This document shows positions 14,494 to 25,200 of a stretch of 42,103 nucleotides of DNA, in pieces (positions within the stretch are counted from its first letter, which is position 1; each line of letters opens with the position of its first letter). A program made the position numbers and the translations under genes. Location: contig JBGPHT010000060.1 of assembly GCA_041484525.1 (NCBI GenBank), positions 1 to 42,103 of the forward strand, given 5' to 3'. This DNA is from JBGPHT01 sp041484525 (GTDB lineage Bacteria; Acidobacteriota; Terriglobia; Bryobacterales; Bryobacteraceae). The notes beneath the pieces were generated by a model, which was not told the origin of the DNA, made no database searches, and worked only from the letters and a program-made list of their open reading frames with translations.

Positions 14494-15324
14494 ATGGATT
14501 CACGCCGCATGTGCCCGCATTGCCGGGCATTCATCACCGCGAAGGACCGCGTCTGCCCGTACTGCAACGAGTCCGTCGGCTCCCGCGCCATCGACCGCCG
14601 CAGCCCCTCGCCGATTCTCGGAGGTCTCATCCCGCACGCCGGTTTCACCACCGTCATCATCCTGCTGATCAATTTCGGACTCTACATCGCCACCACGGTG
14701 GCCAGCATGAAGTCCGGCAATGGCTCGCTGATGGATATCGATATGCGGACGCTGTTCGATTTCGGCGCCAAATATCCGCCCGCTATTGCCGCCGGCCAAT
14801 GGTGGCGCCTGGTTACCGCCGGCTTTCTGCACGGCGGAATTCTTCACATCCTGATGAACTCCTGGGTGCTGTTCGATCTCGGCGCCGCCGTCGAGGAGAT
14901 CTACGGCACCAGCCGTATGCTGACGATCTATTTCGTCTCGAGCGTCTGCGGATTCTACCTGAGCAACCTCTGGAGTTCGTCCCTTTCGGTGGGCGCTTCG
15001 GCCGCCATCATGGGATTGGTCGGCGCCATGATCGCGCTTGGTATGCGCCACCGGAATCCGATGGGGGATCACATCCGCGGCACCTACATCCGCTACGTGA
15101 TTTATATCCTGGTGATTGGCCTCCTGCCGGGCTTGCACGTTGATAATGCGGCACATATCGGTGGTCTCGCGGCCGGATTCGGCATCGCGTATGTGGCCGG
15201 ACAGCCGGGCCTCGAAGGCTCCCTGACCGAAAAACTCTGGCGGGGCGCCTCCTGGATCTGCATTCTTTTAACTGTGCTGAGTTTTCTAAAGATGTACTTG
15301 TGGTTCACCACGACTGCGGCATAA
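14494..15324 (+). CDS. Rhomboid intramembrane serine protease with zinc ribbon
   Basis: 276 residues. A four-cysteine zinc ribbon at the N-terminus (C7, C10, C21, C24) is followed by a six- or seven-helix rhomboid domain. The catalytic serine is in GASAAIMGL (S169) and the histidine in NAAHIGGLAAG (H221). The structural HGGILHILMNSW motif near residue 113 is present. It would cut membrane protein substrates within the bilayer; substrates unknown. TAGAAT at 14480-14485 is 8 bases before the ATG with no Shine-Dalgarno sequence, suggesting a leaderless mRNA. Confidence 0.92.
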   Translation: MDSRRMCPHCRAFITAKDRVCPYCNESVGSRAIDRRSPSPILGGLIPHAGFTTVIILLINFGLYIATTVASMKSGNGSLMDIDMRTLFDFGAKYPPAIAAGQWWRLVTAGFLHGGILHILMNSWVLFDLGAAVEEIYGTSRMLTIYFVSSVCGFYLSNLWSSSLSVGASAAIMGLVGAMIALGMRHRNPMGDHIRGTYIRYVIYILVIGLLPGLHVDNAAHIGGLAAGFGIAYVAGQPGLEGSLTEKLWRGASWICILLTVLSFLKMYLWFTTTAA

Positions 15325-15336
15325 TAGGGGGGAAGC

Positions 15337-15540
15337 ATGAGACTCCGCACAGTGGTTCTGGCGCTTGCGCTCGCCTGTGGTCTTACCACGGTCGCCGAAG
15401 CTAAAAAGTCAAAGGTGTTTTACCCGGGAATCGGTAAGAAAACCAAGCAGAACCATAAGCGCCCGGTGTTCAAACCCGGTAAAGCCAACGCCAGGCACGG
15501 CGGCAAGCGTCCAAAAGTGCCGCATGTGAAGCACCGGTAA
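15337..15540 (+). CDS. Small basic exported protein
   Basis: 67 residues. A signal peptide (RLRTVVLALALACGLTTVAEA, likely cut after AEA) is followed by a 45-residue, lysine/arginine/histidine-rich mature part with few acidic residues. It has a purine-rich ribosome site (GGGGGGAAGC) just before the ATG, 12 bases after the rhomboid gene. No known domain. A periplasmic polyanion-binding or nucleic-acid-associated role can only be guessed. Confidence 0.7.
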   Translation: MRLRTVVLALALACGLTTVAEAKKSKVFYPGIGKKTKQNHKRPVFKPGKANARHGGKRPKVPHVKHR

Positions 15541-15541
15541 C

Positions 15542-16249
15542 GTGCCGCGCAGTGCCTCGATTCCGCTGCTGATTCTTCTTCTCGCGGCTGCCCCCGCCGC
15601 CGAACCCACCCGCGCTCCTGTGCTCGTGGAACTCTTCACCTCGGAAGGCTGCTCGAGCTGCCCGCCCGCCGACCGCCTGCTGGCGCAGTTGGATTCCCGC
15701 GCCATCGTCCTCGAGGAGCACGTCGACTACTGGGATCACGAGGGCTGGAAGGACCCGTATTCCTCCCACGCCTACACCGAGCGGCAGGCATCCTACGGCC
15801 GCATCTTCAACCTGTCAAGCGTCTACACGCCGCAGATGGTGGTGGATGGCGCGGTCGAATTCAATGGAACTGAGGGTGAGCGCGCCGCCCAGGAGATTGC
15901 CCGCGCCGCGCGCAACCCGAAAGCCGCGGTACATATCGCGCGCACGCCCGCCGGCCTGCACGTGGAAGTGGCCGATGCGCCCGCGTCCGCCACAGTCTTG
16001 CTTGCCCTTGCCGACGAGCATGGCGAATCGCAAGTGCGCTCCGGCGAAAACAGCGGCCGCCACTTACAGCACGTCGCGATTCTGCGCAGTCTGCAAAAGA
16101 TCGGCACCGTGAAACGCGCCGGCAGCTTTACGCGCGACCTCGAGTTGCCCGCGGGCACCGCCGCCCAGCGAGCGATCGTAATCGTGCAGGAATCCGGCCC
16201 CGGCCGCATCTCGGGCGCCGCCCTATTGCCCGGAACACCACGACCGTAG
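15542..16249 (+). CDS. Exported DUF1223 protein, thioredoxin-like
   Basis: 235 residues from GTG 15542, one base after the preceding stop. After a signal peptide ending near AAPAAEP comes VLVELFTSEGCSSCPPADRLL. The CSSC pair lies in a thioredoxin-like fold and the domain runs through VDYWDHEGWKDPYSS and YTPQMVVDGAVEFNG, the DUF1223 signatures. The C-terminal third is a beta-rich part. The CxxC suggests a periplasmic redox role, but no activity has been established for the family as far as can be said here. Confidence 0.88.
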   Translation: MPRSASIPLLILLLAAAPAAEPTRAPVLVELFTSEGCSSCPPADRLLAQLDSRAIVLEEHVDYWDHEGWKDPYSSHAYTERQASYGRIFNLSSVYTPQMVVDGAVEFNGTEGERAAQEIARAARNPKAAVHIARTPAGLHVEVADAPASATVLLALADEHGESQVRSGENSGRHLQHVAILRSLQKIGTVKRAGSFTRDLELPAGTAAQRAIVIVQESGPGRISGAALLPGTPRP

Positions 16250-16345
16250 CGCCACAGAGCCACGACCGTAAGCGAGTGTTTGGTCGTGGCAACCCACCAA
16301 CCGCTCGGGGACAGTCGCCGCCCTGTGGGCGAAAATCCGGCCTCG

Positions 16346-18061
16346 TTACCGGCTCAGCCCCAGATCCAGACTCACCACCAGATTCGCCCGTTCTTCATAC
16401 ATCAGTCCCGCCAGTCGCCCCTCCCACTGATGACGCCGCCATGCACGATATGCCAGCACCAGGCTCAGCGCCAGCACGCCTTTCCAATACTGCGCAGGCG
16501 TCCGCACGAGCACGTTCTCGACTGTGCCGATGGCAAACGCCAGAACCAGAAACAGCACCGCATACCAGCCGAACTTCGCTTTCAGATTCGCCTTCCCCGG
16601 CAGGAACGAACAGGTGAACGGCGCCTTCTGGAACTCGCGCACCAGAAATTCCACCACCACCAGCAGGATCAGGAGGACCAGCACCAGGTGCCGGACCGCC
16701 GCGCTCCAGCCCCACAGCAGCCCGTAAATCGGGAACGTCCCCAGCGCCAGCGGCGCAATCCCCACCGCGATCATGAGCTTACGCGCCGCCGCCAGATATT
16801 CCGCGGGACGCCCATTCTCCGTCAGCCGGAAAATCCAGTTGCCCTCGATTTCCACTGGGATGGTGAACAACACGCGCATCCCGAGCAGAATGAAAAATGA
16901 GAGGATCAGCGGCGCCGCGCTGATGCTGATATCGAACGTCTGTGCGCGCGGCGTGTGTCCTTTGTGAATCAGCCAGCCGAGGCTCTGAAAAACGTACGCC
17001 AGTCCCAATCCGCCATAAATCGCCAGCATGAGCCGGTGCTTGCGGTTGCGCGCCAGGGTGCGCGCCGCGAAATGGAACACCGCGCGCTCGGCCGGCTTCA
17101 TCCAGAGCAGGCGGTCGAGCAGGCGGGGTGCGCCGGTCCAGCCGCTTCGCCGTGTGCCCGCCAGCGCCTCCGCTTCTTCGATGGTCTTGCGCACGTAGCG
17201 CCGGTAGGCCAGCGAGTAAGCCGCGAGCGCCAGCACACCCGAGATCGCGATCGCCGCGCGCGCCATTCCCGCCAGTTCGTGGACCACCGGCTGTCCGCTG
17301 CCCAGCAGCTCCTGATAGAGCCCGAGAAACCAGAATGCGGGAAAGATGTGCGTCGCGAAGTGGTGGGCCGGATCGGCCAACCGCTCCGGCTGCGCGATAT
17401 TCGGCGTGAAGAAGAAGACCGAAAGAAAGGTGACGAGCGCCGCCAGTTGCACCCACGTCGAGATCCACTTGTACTGGCGGAAGCGCAGCAGACCGATCAG
17501 CAGCCCCTGCAATGCGAGCATCGTGAAAAAGACAAACGCGCTGGCCGCGTAGAGCGCCACCACGTGCGCCGCCATGCTGCGAACCAACAGGCCGGGCGAA
17601 GCACGATCGCCCAGCACGATCCAGGGGAAGAACAGGCTCGTCGGTCCATTGAGCGCTGCCGTCACGACCAGGAACATCAGCAGCACGGAAACCAGCTTGG
17701 CCGCGAAGATGGTGCGGCTGCGCACCGGCAGCAGGCTCAACGTCAAGCAGTCGCGCCGGTCGGGGAACAGAGCGTCCCACAGCACGACCGCGATGATGCC
17801 GGTTACGGCCATCGAGAGCGAAATCAGAAACTCACGATCGCTCCAGGCCAACACGGCGCGGAAGGCGGGCGAGAACGGAACCTCGGAGAATTCGTACTTA
17901 TAGAAATACATCAACGACAGGGTCACCCCCAGCGCGCCGATGAGCGCCAGTGTGTGGACCATCGTCTGCCGCGCGTCGCCCTCGGCCGACAGCAGTTCGT
18001 TATCCAGAAACCGGTACGAAAAACTGCGGAGCAATCGCCTGAACTGGAGACGTTCGTTCAT
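16346..18061 (-). CDS. ABC transporter permease, large multi-membrane protein
   Basis: 571 residues from ATG 18061 (MNERLQFRRLLRSF). An in-frame ATG at 18088 lies within a dispersed inverted repeat and is less likely. At least ten hydrophobic segments are seen, for example TLALIGALGVTLSLMYFY, FLISLSMAVTGIIAVVLW and LVLVLLILLVVVEFLV. The ATPase gene lies just upstream on the same strand, so the pair forms an exporter of the ABC-2-like kind. Substrate unknown; the adjacent secreted peptidase does not settle it. Confidence 0.8.
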   Translation of the reverse strand: MNERLQFRRLLRSFSYRFLDNELLSAEGDARQTMVHTLALIGALGVTLSLMYFYKYEFSEVPFSPAFRAVLAWSDREFLISLSMAVTGIIAVVLWDALFPDRRDCLTLSLLPVRSRTIFAAKLVSVLLMFLVVTAALNGPTSLFFPWIVLGDRASPGLLVRSMAAHVVALYAASAFVFFTMLALQGLLIGLLRFRQYKWISTWVQLAALVTFLSVFFFTPNIAQPERLADPAHHFATHIFPAFWFLGLYQELLGSGQPVVHELAGMARAAIAISGVLALAAYSLAYRRYVRKTIEEAEALAGTRRSGWTGAPRLLDRLLWMKPAERAVFHFAARTLARNRKHRLMLAIYGGLGLAYVFQSLGWLIHKGHTPRAQTFDISISAAPLILSFFILLGMRVLFTIPVEIEGNWIFRLTENGRPAEYLAAARKLMIAVGIAPLALGTFPIYGLLWGWSAAVRHLVLVLLILLVVVEFLVREFQKAPFTCSFLPGKANLKAKFGWYAVLFLVLAFAIGTVENVLVRTPAQYWKGVLALSLVLAYRAWRRHQWEGRLAGLMYEERANLVVSLDLGLSR

Positions 18062-18083
18062 GTAAGAGTCCCGAGGAAAATCA

Positions 18084-18191
18084 TTCACCGCCGAGACGCC
18101 GAGATCGCCGAGGAAAAGAGAAAAAGGGCCGAATTTGGATGGGCAGTTTTATGGTGTTGCTTCTCGGCGGTCTCGGCGTCTCGGCGGTGAA
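18084..18191. repeat. Inverted repeat between the ABC genes
   Basis: The left arm at 18084-18104 and the right arm at 18171-18191 are perfect 21-base reverse complements, made of CGCCGAGA-type units (TTCACCGCCGAGACGCCGAG on the left). Pairing continues inward with one mismatch to about 18112 and 18163. The loop is about 55-65 bases. It looks like a dispersed, mobile-type intergenic palindrome and would fold in the transcript between ATPase and permease genes. Confidence 0.8.
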
Positions 18192-18209
18192 TATTTTGTT
18201 TCACTTCTC

Positions 18210-18974
18210 CTACAACCGCATCGCTTCCACTACGCCGCGGGCGATGGCGCCGGTGTCCTGTTCCACTACGAGTTGCGAGAAAATCTCTTCCAGGTTGGGC
18301 AGGCTCATCAGATCGCGGAGGCGCGTTACGGAGTCGTTCGCCACTACTTTGCCCCGGTGCAGGATCACCACGTGCGAACAGACTTTCTCTACGACTTCCA
18401 AGACGTGCGAGCTGAAGAGCACCACCTTCCCCGCTTCCGCCAACGAGCGGATCACGCGCCGCAAGACCATGCCGGAGTTTACGTCAAGGCCGGAGAAGGG
18501 CTCGTCCAGCACGATCAACTCGGGGTTGTGCAGGAGCGCGGCCGAGATCAGAATCTTTTGCCGCATCCCCTTCGAATACGACGAGAGCGGCGAGAAGCGG
18601 TCGCCGTGCAGCGAGAACAGACGCAGCAGCATCTCGATTTTCTCGCGCAGTTTCTTCTCCGGAATCCCACGCAGATCGCCGACCATTTCGAGGTATTCGG
18701 CGCCGCTCAGATATGAGTAGAGGTAGGGCTCTTCGGGCACATAGCCGACGAGCGCCTTATAAGCCAGCAGATCGCGCGTGATCTTCTCGCCGCGAAACAG
18801 GATCTCGCCGTCCGAAGGATCGAGCAGGCCCGTGACCATTTTCACGGTTGTGCTTTTCCCCGACCCGTTGGGCCCGAGATATCCCGTCACCTCGCCGGGC
18901 GCGGCCTGAAAGCTGACGTCGTCCACCACCGCGCGGGCGTGGTACCGCTTCGTTAGCCGACGGACTTCGAGCAT
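18210..18974 (-). CDS. ABC transporter ATP-binding protein
   Basis: 254 residues. Walker A GPNGSGKSTT, Q-loop region VGYVPEEPYLY, signature YSKGMRQK (a degenerate LSGGQ), Walker B LIVLDEPFSGLD and H-loop SSHVLE are all present in order. This subtype (CcmA-like) pairs with ABC-2-type permeases, and the next gene downstream is one. It begins 36 bases after the M14 peptidase gene, so the three may be co-transcribed. Confidence 0.93.
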   Translation of the reverse strand: MLEVRRLTKRYHARAVVDDVSFQAAPGEVTGYLGPNGSGKSTTVKMVTGLLDPSDGEILFRGEKITRDLLAYKALVGYVPEEPYLYSYLSGAEYLEMVGDLRGIPEKKLREKIEMLLRLFSLHGDRFSPLSSYSKGMRQKILISAALLHNPELIVLDEPFSGLDVNSGMVLRRVIRSLAEAGKVVLFSSHVLEVVEKVCSHVVILHRGKVVANDSVTRLRDLMSLPNLEEIFSQLVVEQDTGAIARGVVEAMRL

Positions 18975-19010
18975 CGACAGTTGGACACCGCCCGCAGGCG
19001 GAAGGTTCCG

Positions 19011-21908
19011 CTACGGTAGCGCGGCCGGCTTCGCGCTCCCGTAATACAAGCCGTTGAAGAGCAGCTTGAACGTGGCGTGCGGCTGTCCGCGGAACGCCAC
19101 TTCGGGACCGAGCAGCAGCACGCGGCCCTCGCCCACGCCGGCATCCACCACCGCCGTGCCGCCGTCCAGATATTGCTGCCCCCATGCCCAACCGCTATCG
19201 AGCACCTCGGTACCGGAGAACCAGCCGACCGCGCTGGTGTGCTTCAGGCTCGCGTTCGGCTCCAGGCGCATCACCGGGCTGTTGTCGAAGAACATATCCA
19301 ACTTCGCCGGCATTCCGTACGCCAGCGGGTTGGTATTATCCACGTTCACCTTCAACAGCGATCCGGGAATATAGAATTTCTCGCGCGGCAGCGGACGTTC
19401 CTTGCCATCCGGTCCCATCTCCGTCAGATAGTTCTTCACCGGAATGCCGAACACGTCCGCCATGGTCGTCGAGCTGCCGATCGTCACGATCGATCCGCCC
19501 GACTCGACAAACTTCTTAAGCTGGGGCATCGTCTTGTCGTCGGAGATGCGGCCCACGTGATCCTTGTATTCGTCGGGGATGGCTTCGTTGGCGCCGCCGC
19601 CGAAGCCGCCGCGCCCGCCGCCGCGTCCACTGGCGAATCCGCCGCGGCGAACCGCGCCGTCAGGGAACACCAGTACGTCGAACTTACTCTTGAGGTCGCC
19701 CGCATCGAGCGTCGGCGGATACACCACCTGGAAGGGCATTTCGTACTGCTCGAACAGCCAGCGCGTCCAGCCGGAAGGCATGCTGCCGCCATACTGATCG
19801 TAGAGGCCGATGCGGATCGGCTTGAGCTTCAGGGCGTCGCCTGCCGGCGCCTTCGCCACGGCGTGCGCCGCCACACCCAGTTCCTTCGCGCCGCGCTCCA
19901 GGATGGGCCGCGCCGCCGCCGAAGCCGGCACCCAGATGGCGCCCGTTCCCAGATCCTGTCCGTCGGCCTTCTGCACGCTCTTCAGCCAGTACACGTCGCA
20001 ATTCGCCTGCAGCAGCCGGTTCACCACGATGAACGAATTGTTGATCTCGTGGCTCACCAGGAATCCCGCCGGGCTCGACGGTCCCGACACCGTTCGCGGC
20101 GGCGCCGGCAGCAGCCCGTTGATTTTCGCGAACGGCCCGTCGAAGCCGTCGCGGATGCGGTCGAATTGCACGCCCATCTGGTAGGCCAGCGTCCATCCCG
20201 TGATGTCGTACGGCGGATTGGGCGGCCCGCCCGGATAGCGGAAATCGTTGGGGTGGTCCTGCGGCTCGAACATGTCCATCACGTGCGGCCGGAACGCCTG
20301 CGCCGTCTTGATCGCGTACGACCCCGCCGGATAGTTCTTCCCCGCCACCGGGAAGGCCGCCGTCGATTTCAGCACCGTGACGCCGTTCTTCAGCAGCGTG
20401 TTCACGAACTCCGTGGCCGTCGCGAAATCCGCCTGATCGGATGGAATGATGTAGCCGCGCGGATCGCGCAGTTTGGGATCGTGCAGCACCGTGTTGTACA
20501 ACTCGACCGGAAGCTGCCGCGCGCCGAAACCGCCGCCACCCGCGCCCGGCGTATCGCCGCCCGCCGCAACCTCGGTGGGCGCCGCACCGCCGCGTCCGCC
20601 ACGACCTCCGCGTCCCCCGCCGGCTTCCGCGCCCATCGCCGTTGCGGCCGCCTCCGCCGCCGCGATGCGCTTGGGTGTGACCGTCCAGTAATCCTTGCTG
20701 CCCTTCTCGATCGAGTTCATCCCCATCCGCCAGATGTTGAACAGGAACGTCTCGCGATACCGCGACGCCAGGTCCAGAATCGCGCGGTTATTGGTCATCT
20801 CATAGTCGATTGACTGCCGGTAGTGCCACTCCTGCGGCGCGATCGGCAGCGGCCAGTCGCCCTGCGGCAACTGCTTTTCGGGCACGAACGGAATCCGCAT
20901 GGGCGTCGGGTTGCCGATGATCTCCGTCAGGATCCCGATCATATTGTGGAAGTACGTCACGGTGCGCAGTCCGCCGTTCCACCACGTCGAATAATTGGCG
21001 CCCGACCGCATGGCGCTCCCGCCCTTGCCCTCCGCAACCAGGCGGCTGTGCATCGCGGTCCCCACCATCTCGATCCCCAGCGGCACTAGCGGATCGAAGT
21101 TATAATTGAACGGATCGCGGAACGGCGGCATGAAGATCACCGCGCCCGCCGGCCCCGTCTGGTGGTGGTTGTACATGATCTGCGGGAACCACTCGAGGAA
21201 CAGTTGCCTGTTCATGTTAGTGGTCTCCGGCATGTTCGACATGTAAAAATCGCGGTTGTCATCGTGGCCGATGTACTTGGCGTAAAGCCGCGGCAGTTGA
21301 CCCATGCTACGCTTGGCCGGCTCGCGCAGCGGCGCGCTCAGATTCTCCGAGCCCCGCATGTACCAGTTGGCGATCAACTCCTGCCCGTCCGGGTTGGCCT
21401 GGACGCATAGCAGAATGACGTCGTTCAGGAACCGCATGGTCTCGGGATCTTTGAGGCTCACCATCTGGTAAACCGTTTCCATCAACTGCTGCGAGCCCAC
21501 CGATTCGCTGGCGTGCAGGCCTCCGTCGATCCAAACCACCGCCTTGCCCTCGCGCGCCAGGGCGTGCGCCTGCTCCTCCGTCAGCCCCTCGGCATGCGCC
21601 AGCTTTTGTGAAATCTCTTTGTAATGATCGAGCTTCTTCAGGTTCTCGGGCGAAGAGATGACCGTCATCCATTGCCGCCGACCCTCGGCCGTCGGGCCGA
21701 TGTCCACCAGTTTCATGCGGTCGGATTCGCTGGCCAGCTTCTTCCAGTAGGTTTCGAGCTGGGTGTAGTTAGCGACCATGTAATCGTCGCCGATGTTGAA
21801 CCCGAGAGCTTCCTTTGGCGTGGTGACCTTGGGCGCCGTTTGGGCGAGCCCAGGCCAGGCAACCAGCGCCGCCATGAGCAGAGCAAGATGGATCGGTCGT
21901 GCCTTCAT
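19011..21908 (-). CDS. Secreted M14-family zinc carboxypeptidase-like protein
   Basis: 965 residues. A signal peptide (up to about residue 23, ending GLAQ) precedes an M14 domain. Zinc ligands are H132 and E135 in GLHASESVG and a later histidine in MYNHHQTGPAG (H248/H249). Substrate-site NPDG (172-175) and a probable catalytic glutamate in GILTEIIGNP (E329) are seen. Glycine/arginine-rich stretches (GGRGGRGGRGGAAP, and a second near residue 765) and a large C-terminal region follow. This arrangement is common in Acidobacteria. Probably periplasmic or extracellular. It is divergent from the TonB receptor gene across a 296-base gap, suggesting shared peptide uptake, by inference. Confidence 0.9.
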   Translation of the reverse strand: MKARPIHLALLMAALVAWPGLAQTAPKVTTPKEALGFNIGDDYMVANYTQLETYWKKLASESDRMKLVDIGPTAEGRRQWMTVISSPENLKKLDHYKEISQKLAHAEGLTEEQAHALAREGKAVVWIDGGLHASESVGSQQLMETVYQMVSLKDPETMRFLNDVILLCVQANPDGQELIANWYMRGSENLSAPLREPAKRSMGQLPRLYAKYIGHDDNRDFYMSNMPETTNMNRQLFLEWFPQIMYNHHQTGPAGAVIFMPPFRDPFNYNFDPLVPLGIEMVGTAMHSRLVAEGKGGSAMRSGANYSTWWNGGLRTVTYFHNMIGILTEIIGNPTPMRIPFVPEKQLPQGDWPLPIAPQEWHYRQSIDYEMTNNRAILDLASRYRETFLFNIWRMGMNSIEKGSKDYWTVTPKRIAAAEAAATAMGAEAGGGRGGRGGRGGAAPTEVAAGGDTPGAGGGGFGARQLPVELYNTVLHDPKLRDPRGYIIPSDQADFATATEFVNTLLKNGVTVLKSTAAFPVAGKNYPAGSYAIKTAQAFRPHVMDMFEPQDHPNDFRYPGGPPNPPYDITGWTLAYQMGVQFDRIRDGFDGPFAKINGLLPAPPRTVSGPSSPAGFLVSHEINNSFIVVNRLLQANCDVYWLKSVQKADGQDLGTGAIWVPASAAARPILERGAKELGVAAHAVAKAPAGDALKLKPIRIGLYDQYGGSMPSGWTRWLFEQYEMPFQVVYPPTLDAGDLKSKFDVLVFPDGAVRRGGFASGRGGGRGGFGGGANEAIPDEYKDHVGRISDDKTMPQLKKFVESGGSIVTIGSSTTMADVFGIPVKNYLTEMGPDGKERPLPREKFYIPGSLLKVNVDNTNPLAYGMPAKLDMFFDNSPVMRLEPNASLKHTSAVGWFSGTEVLDSGWAWGQQYLDGGTAVVDAGVGEGRVLLLGPEVAFRGQPHATFKLLFNGLYYGSAKPAALP

Positions 21909-22204
21909 TGTGTGAGTTTACCAAGCCGACATCGAATCGCAACTGTTGTGTGACAGCAATCCCAATTCACCCCAAAACTTCACGGTGATTTCCCTGTGAC
22001 GCGGGTGAATTCCCGCGCCGTTCCCCTAGACTTGGCAGGCGCATTGTGATAAACCCTATGCGAAGGCTTCATTGGGTGGAGTGTTAGGGTCTGGGGTATT
22101 GGTCTTGCGCACGTTCGAACTGTGACTTGAGGCTCCCCCCGTCCCTTTGAGGTTTAGCTTTTGTTAACCAGCGGTGTCGATCCGCTGATTTCAAGGAGAA
22201 GAGG
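21909..22204. promoter_or_regulatory. Divergent regulatory gap, peptidase/TonB receptor
   Basis: No gene. It contains TTCCCTGTGA (21990-21999) and GAATTCCC (22007-22014), words also found in the 27404-27588 regulatory gap. A small hairpin (CAGCGG/CCGCTG, about 22168-22186) lies just before the receptor's strong ribosome site (AAGGAGAAGAGG). No certain -35/-10 pair was fixed. Confidence 0.4.
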
Positions 22205-25200
22205 ATGAACCAAGTACGTTTCTTACGAGCTGGGGCGCTCGCACTGATTTTCCTGCTCGCCACAAGTCTCGCGTTTGCGCAATCGGATTTGGGTTCGATT
22301 TCGGGTTTCGTGAAAGATCCATCGGGCGCGGTGGTACCGAAGGCCCGCGTCGGCGTCAAGAATGAGGCTACGGGCACGGAACGTGTGACCAACACCAACG
22401 ACTCGGGCTTCTACACGGTTACGAATATTCCGCCCGGCATGTACAGCGTTGTTTCCGAAGCTCCGGGATTCAAGAAATACGAAGCCAAGAACAACAAACT
22501 TGACCCCAGCGCCGCGCTGGCAGTCGACATGTTGCTCGCGGTTGGTGCGGCCACCGAGACGGTGGAGGTTTCGGCTGCGGCCCAGGTGCTGCAGACGGAG
22601 TCGGCCATTCGGCAGGCCACAGTTACCCGCGAACAGATCGACATGCTCGAACTGAATGGGCGCAACCCGGTTGGTCTGGCCGCGTTGGCGCCGGGCGCAC
22701 GCCCCGGCAACGCCGCCAGCCTCAACTTCAATCTCACCCAGGGCCCTTCCAACTTCAACGGCTCCCGCAACCCCGAGAATCTGATCACCTACGATGGCGC
22801 GCCCGCCACCCGCACGCGGTCCAATGGCGCCAGCCTGGGCGCGGCCGACGTAGACTCGACGCAGGAAGTCCAGATCCTGACCGCCGCTTATGCCGCGGAA
22901 TACGGCCGCACCTCCGGCGCCCAGATCCGCATCCTTACACGATCGGGGGGCCAGCAGTTCCATGGCTCCGCATACGAGTATGTCCGTAACAACGTGTTCA
23001 ACGCCAACACATGGACGCGTAATCACACGCCCGACATCCCGGGCTTGTTGCCCAACAGCACCGTGTTGCCGTTCCACTACAACCAGTTTGGGTACAACAT
23101 CGGCGGTCCATTCTACATCCCGGGAAAACTGAACAAGGAGAAGAGCAAGTTCTTCTGGTATTGGGGTGAGGAGTGGGTGAGATACCGGTTCTTCGACACC
23201 GCCACGTGGACCGTTCCGACCGCTTTGATGCGCACCGGGAACTTCAGCGAATTGCTGACCAACAATCCGGCGAACATTCTGGGTAAGGTGGTGCAGCTTG
23301 TCGATCCGAACACCAAGGTTCCGATTCCCGGTAACATCATCCCGGCGGGGCTTCTCAGCCAAAATGGCCTCGGCATTCTGAAGGCTTATCCCAAGGCCGA
23401 CGTTCCCGTCGGCTCCATCGGAGGGAACAGCAACTATTATGTGACGGCCCTCCATCCGCAGAATCAGCGGAAGGATACGCTCGCCGTCGATATGAACCTC
23501 ACCGACAAGCAACGCCTCCAGTTCCGCCGCAACAACTACGCATTCTGGGAGTATCAGCCCCTGGACGGCACGCCCACGGAAACGCCGAAGTTCTTCAATC
23601 GCCCCAATCAGACCAATTCCCTTGACTGGGTTTGGACCATGAGCCCGAACAAGGTGAACGAACTCATCGCCACCGTCAGCCTGGATGACGTGTACATCCC
23701 GGTGGATACGGCCAACTTCTTCGACCGTACGACCGCTGGCATCAACTACCCGTACATTTTTCCGAACGGGAAGCTGATCCCCACGCGAATCCCCACCGCG
23801 AATATCACCGGCCTCAACAGTCTCACCGGCAATCCATACCCGTCTCACTCGACGGGCCCGATCTACACCCTTTCCGACAGCTTCACCTGGGTTCACGGCA
23901 ACCACACCATCAAGCTGGGAATGTACTTCGAGAAATCGGGCGAAAACGATAACGACGAAATCAACGTGTCCGCCTGCCCGACCTGCACCAATAACCAGAA
24001 CGGGCAATTCCTGTTCAGCGATACCCGGTCCGGCCAGCCGGCAAGCGGCAACGCCATCGGCAACGCGGCCATGGGTCTGTTCGACACCTACTCCGAACTC
24101 GGCCAGCGCGCCTACACCATCTTCCGCGGAACCTCCTATGAGCCCTACGCGCAGGATTCGTGGAAAGTCAGCCCGAAGCTGACGGTCAATTACGGCATGC
24201 GTTACACCGTCATCGTTCCCTACCACGCTCTCTGGGGAAACATGATTGTTTTCGACCCGGCGCTCTATGATCCGAGCAAAGCCGTCTCGATCGATCCGAA
24301 GACCGGCGCCGTGATCGCACCCGCGGGCACCGACCGCTACAACGGAATGGTGATCCCCGGCAGCGCCGCCTGGCCGTCTTCCGCCAAAGGCCGATTCCCT
24401 GAGGCTACGTCGGGAACCTACGATTACCTGTTCCGCGGCGGGAGCTATCCGGATTATTTCTCCAAGATCCGTTGGGGCCAGTGGCAGCCACGCGCCGGTA
24501 TCGCTTACCGGCTGAACGAGAAGACCGTCCTCCGCGCCGGCGGCGGGCGTTTCTTCACCCGCCTCGGCGTCAGCGACTCCGTCTTCCTGGGCGGCAACCC
24601 GCCCTTCCAGCCGACCGCCAACGTCTCCTTCGGCAGCGCCGATAATCCCGGCGGAACCTCGGCCAACAGCCTCCCGCTCACAGTCACTACCCAGAGCCGC
24701 GACTTCAAGAATCCCGAGGCCTGGAATTGGAATTTCACCGTCGAGCGCGAGCTGCCGTTCAAGTCGACGATCAGCATCGGCTACGTCGGGCGCCGCGGCC
24801 TGCACTTGCAGCGCGAGTCCAACATCAACCAGCCCACGCCCGCCGTGGTCGCCGCCAACCCCGGGGTGAACATCGACGCCCTGCGGCCCTACAAGGGATA
24901 CAACTCCATCCGCGAAACCGACAACGTTGCCAGCTCCATGTACAACGGCCTGCAGTTCAGTCTGAACCGCCGCTTCGCCGGCGGCCTGCTCGTCGGAGCC
25001 AACTACACCTACAGCAAGGTCTCGGACGATGGCTCGAACCAGCGCGATATCATCCCCGACACCTACTATGCCCACAACCTCTGGGGGCCGGCGGAGTTCG
25101 ATACGCGGCACGTGTTCATCGCCAACTTCCTGTACCAACTGCCGTTCCTCAAGAACAACAACCAGGTTGCCGGGAAACTCCTCGGCGGCTGGCAGGTCAG

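Noticed and set aside
19077..20813. Plus-strand open frame of 578 codons
   Set aside because: Antisense to the M14 peptidase; histidine/arginine-rich shadow.
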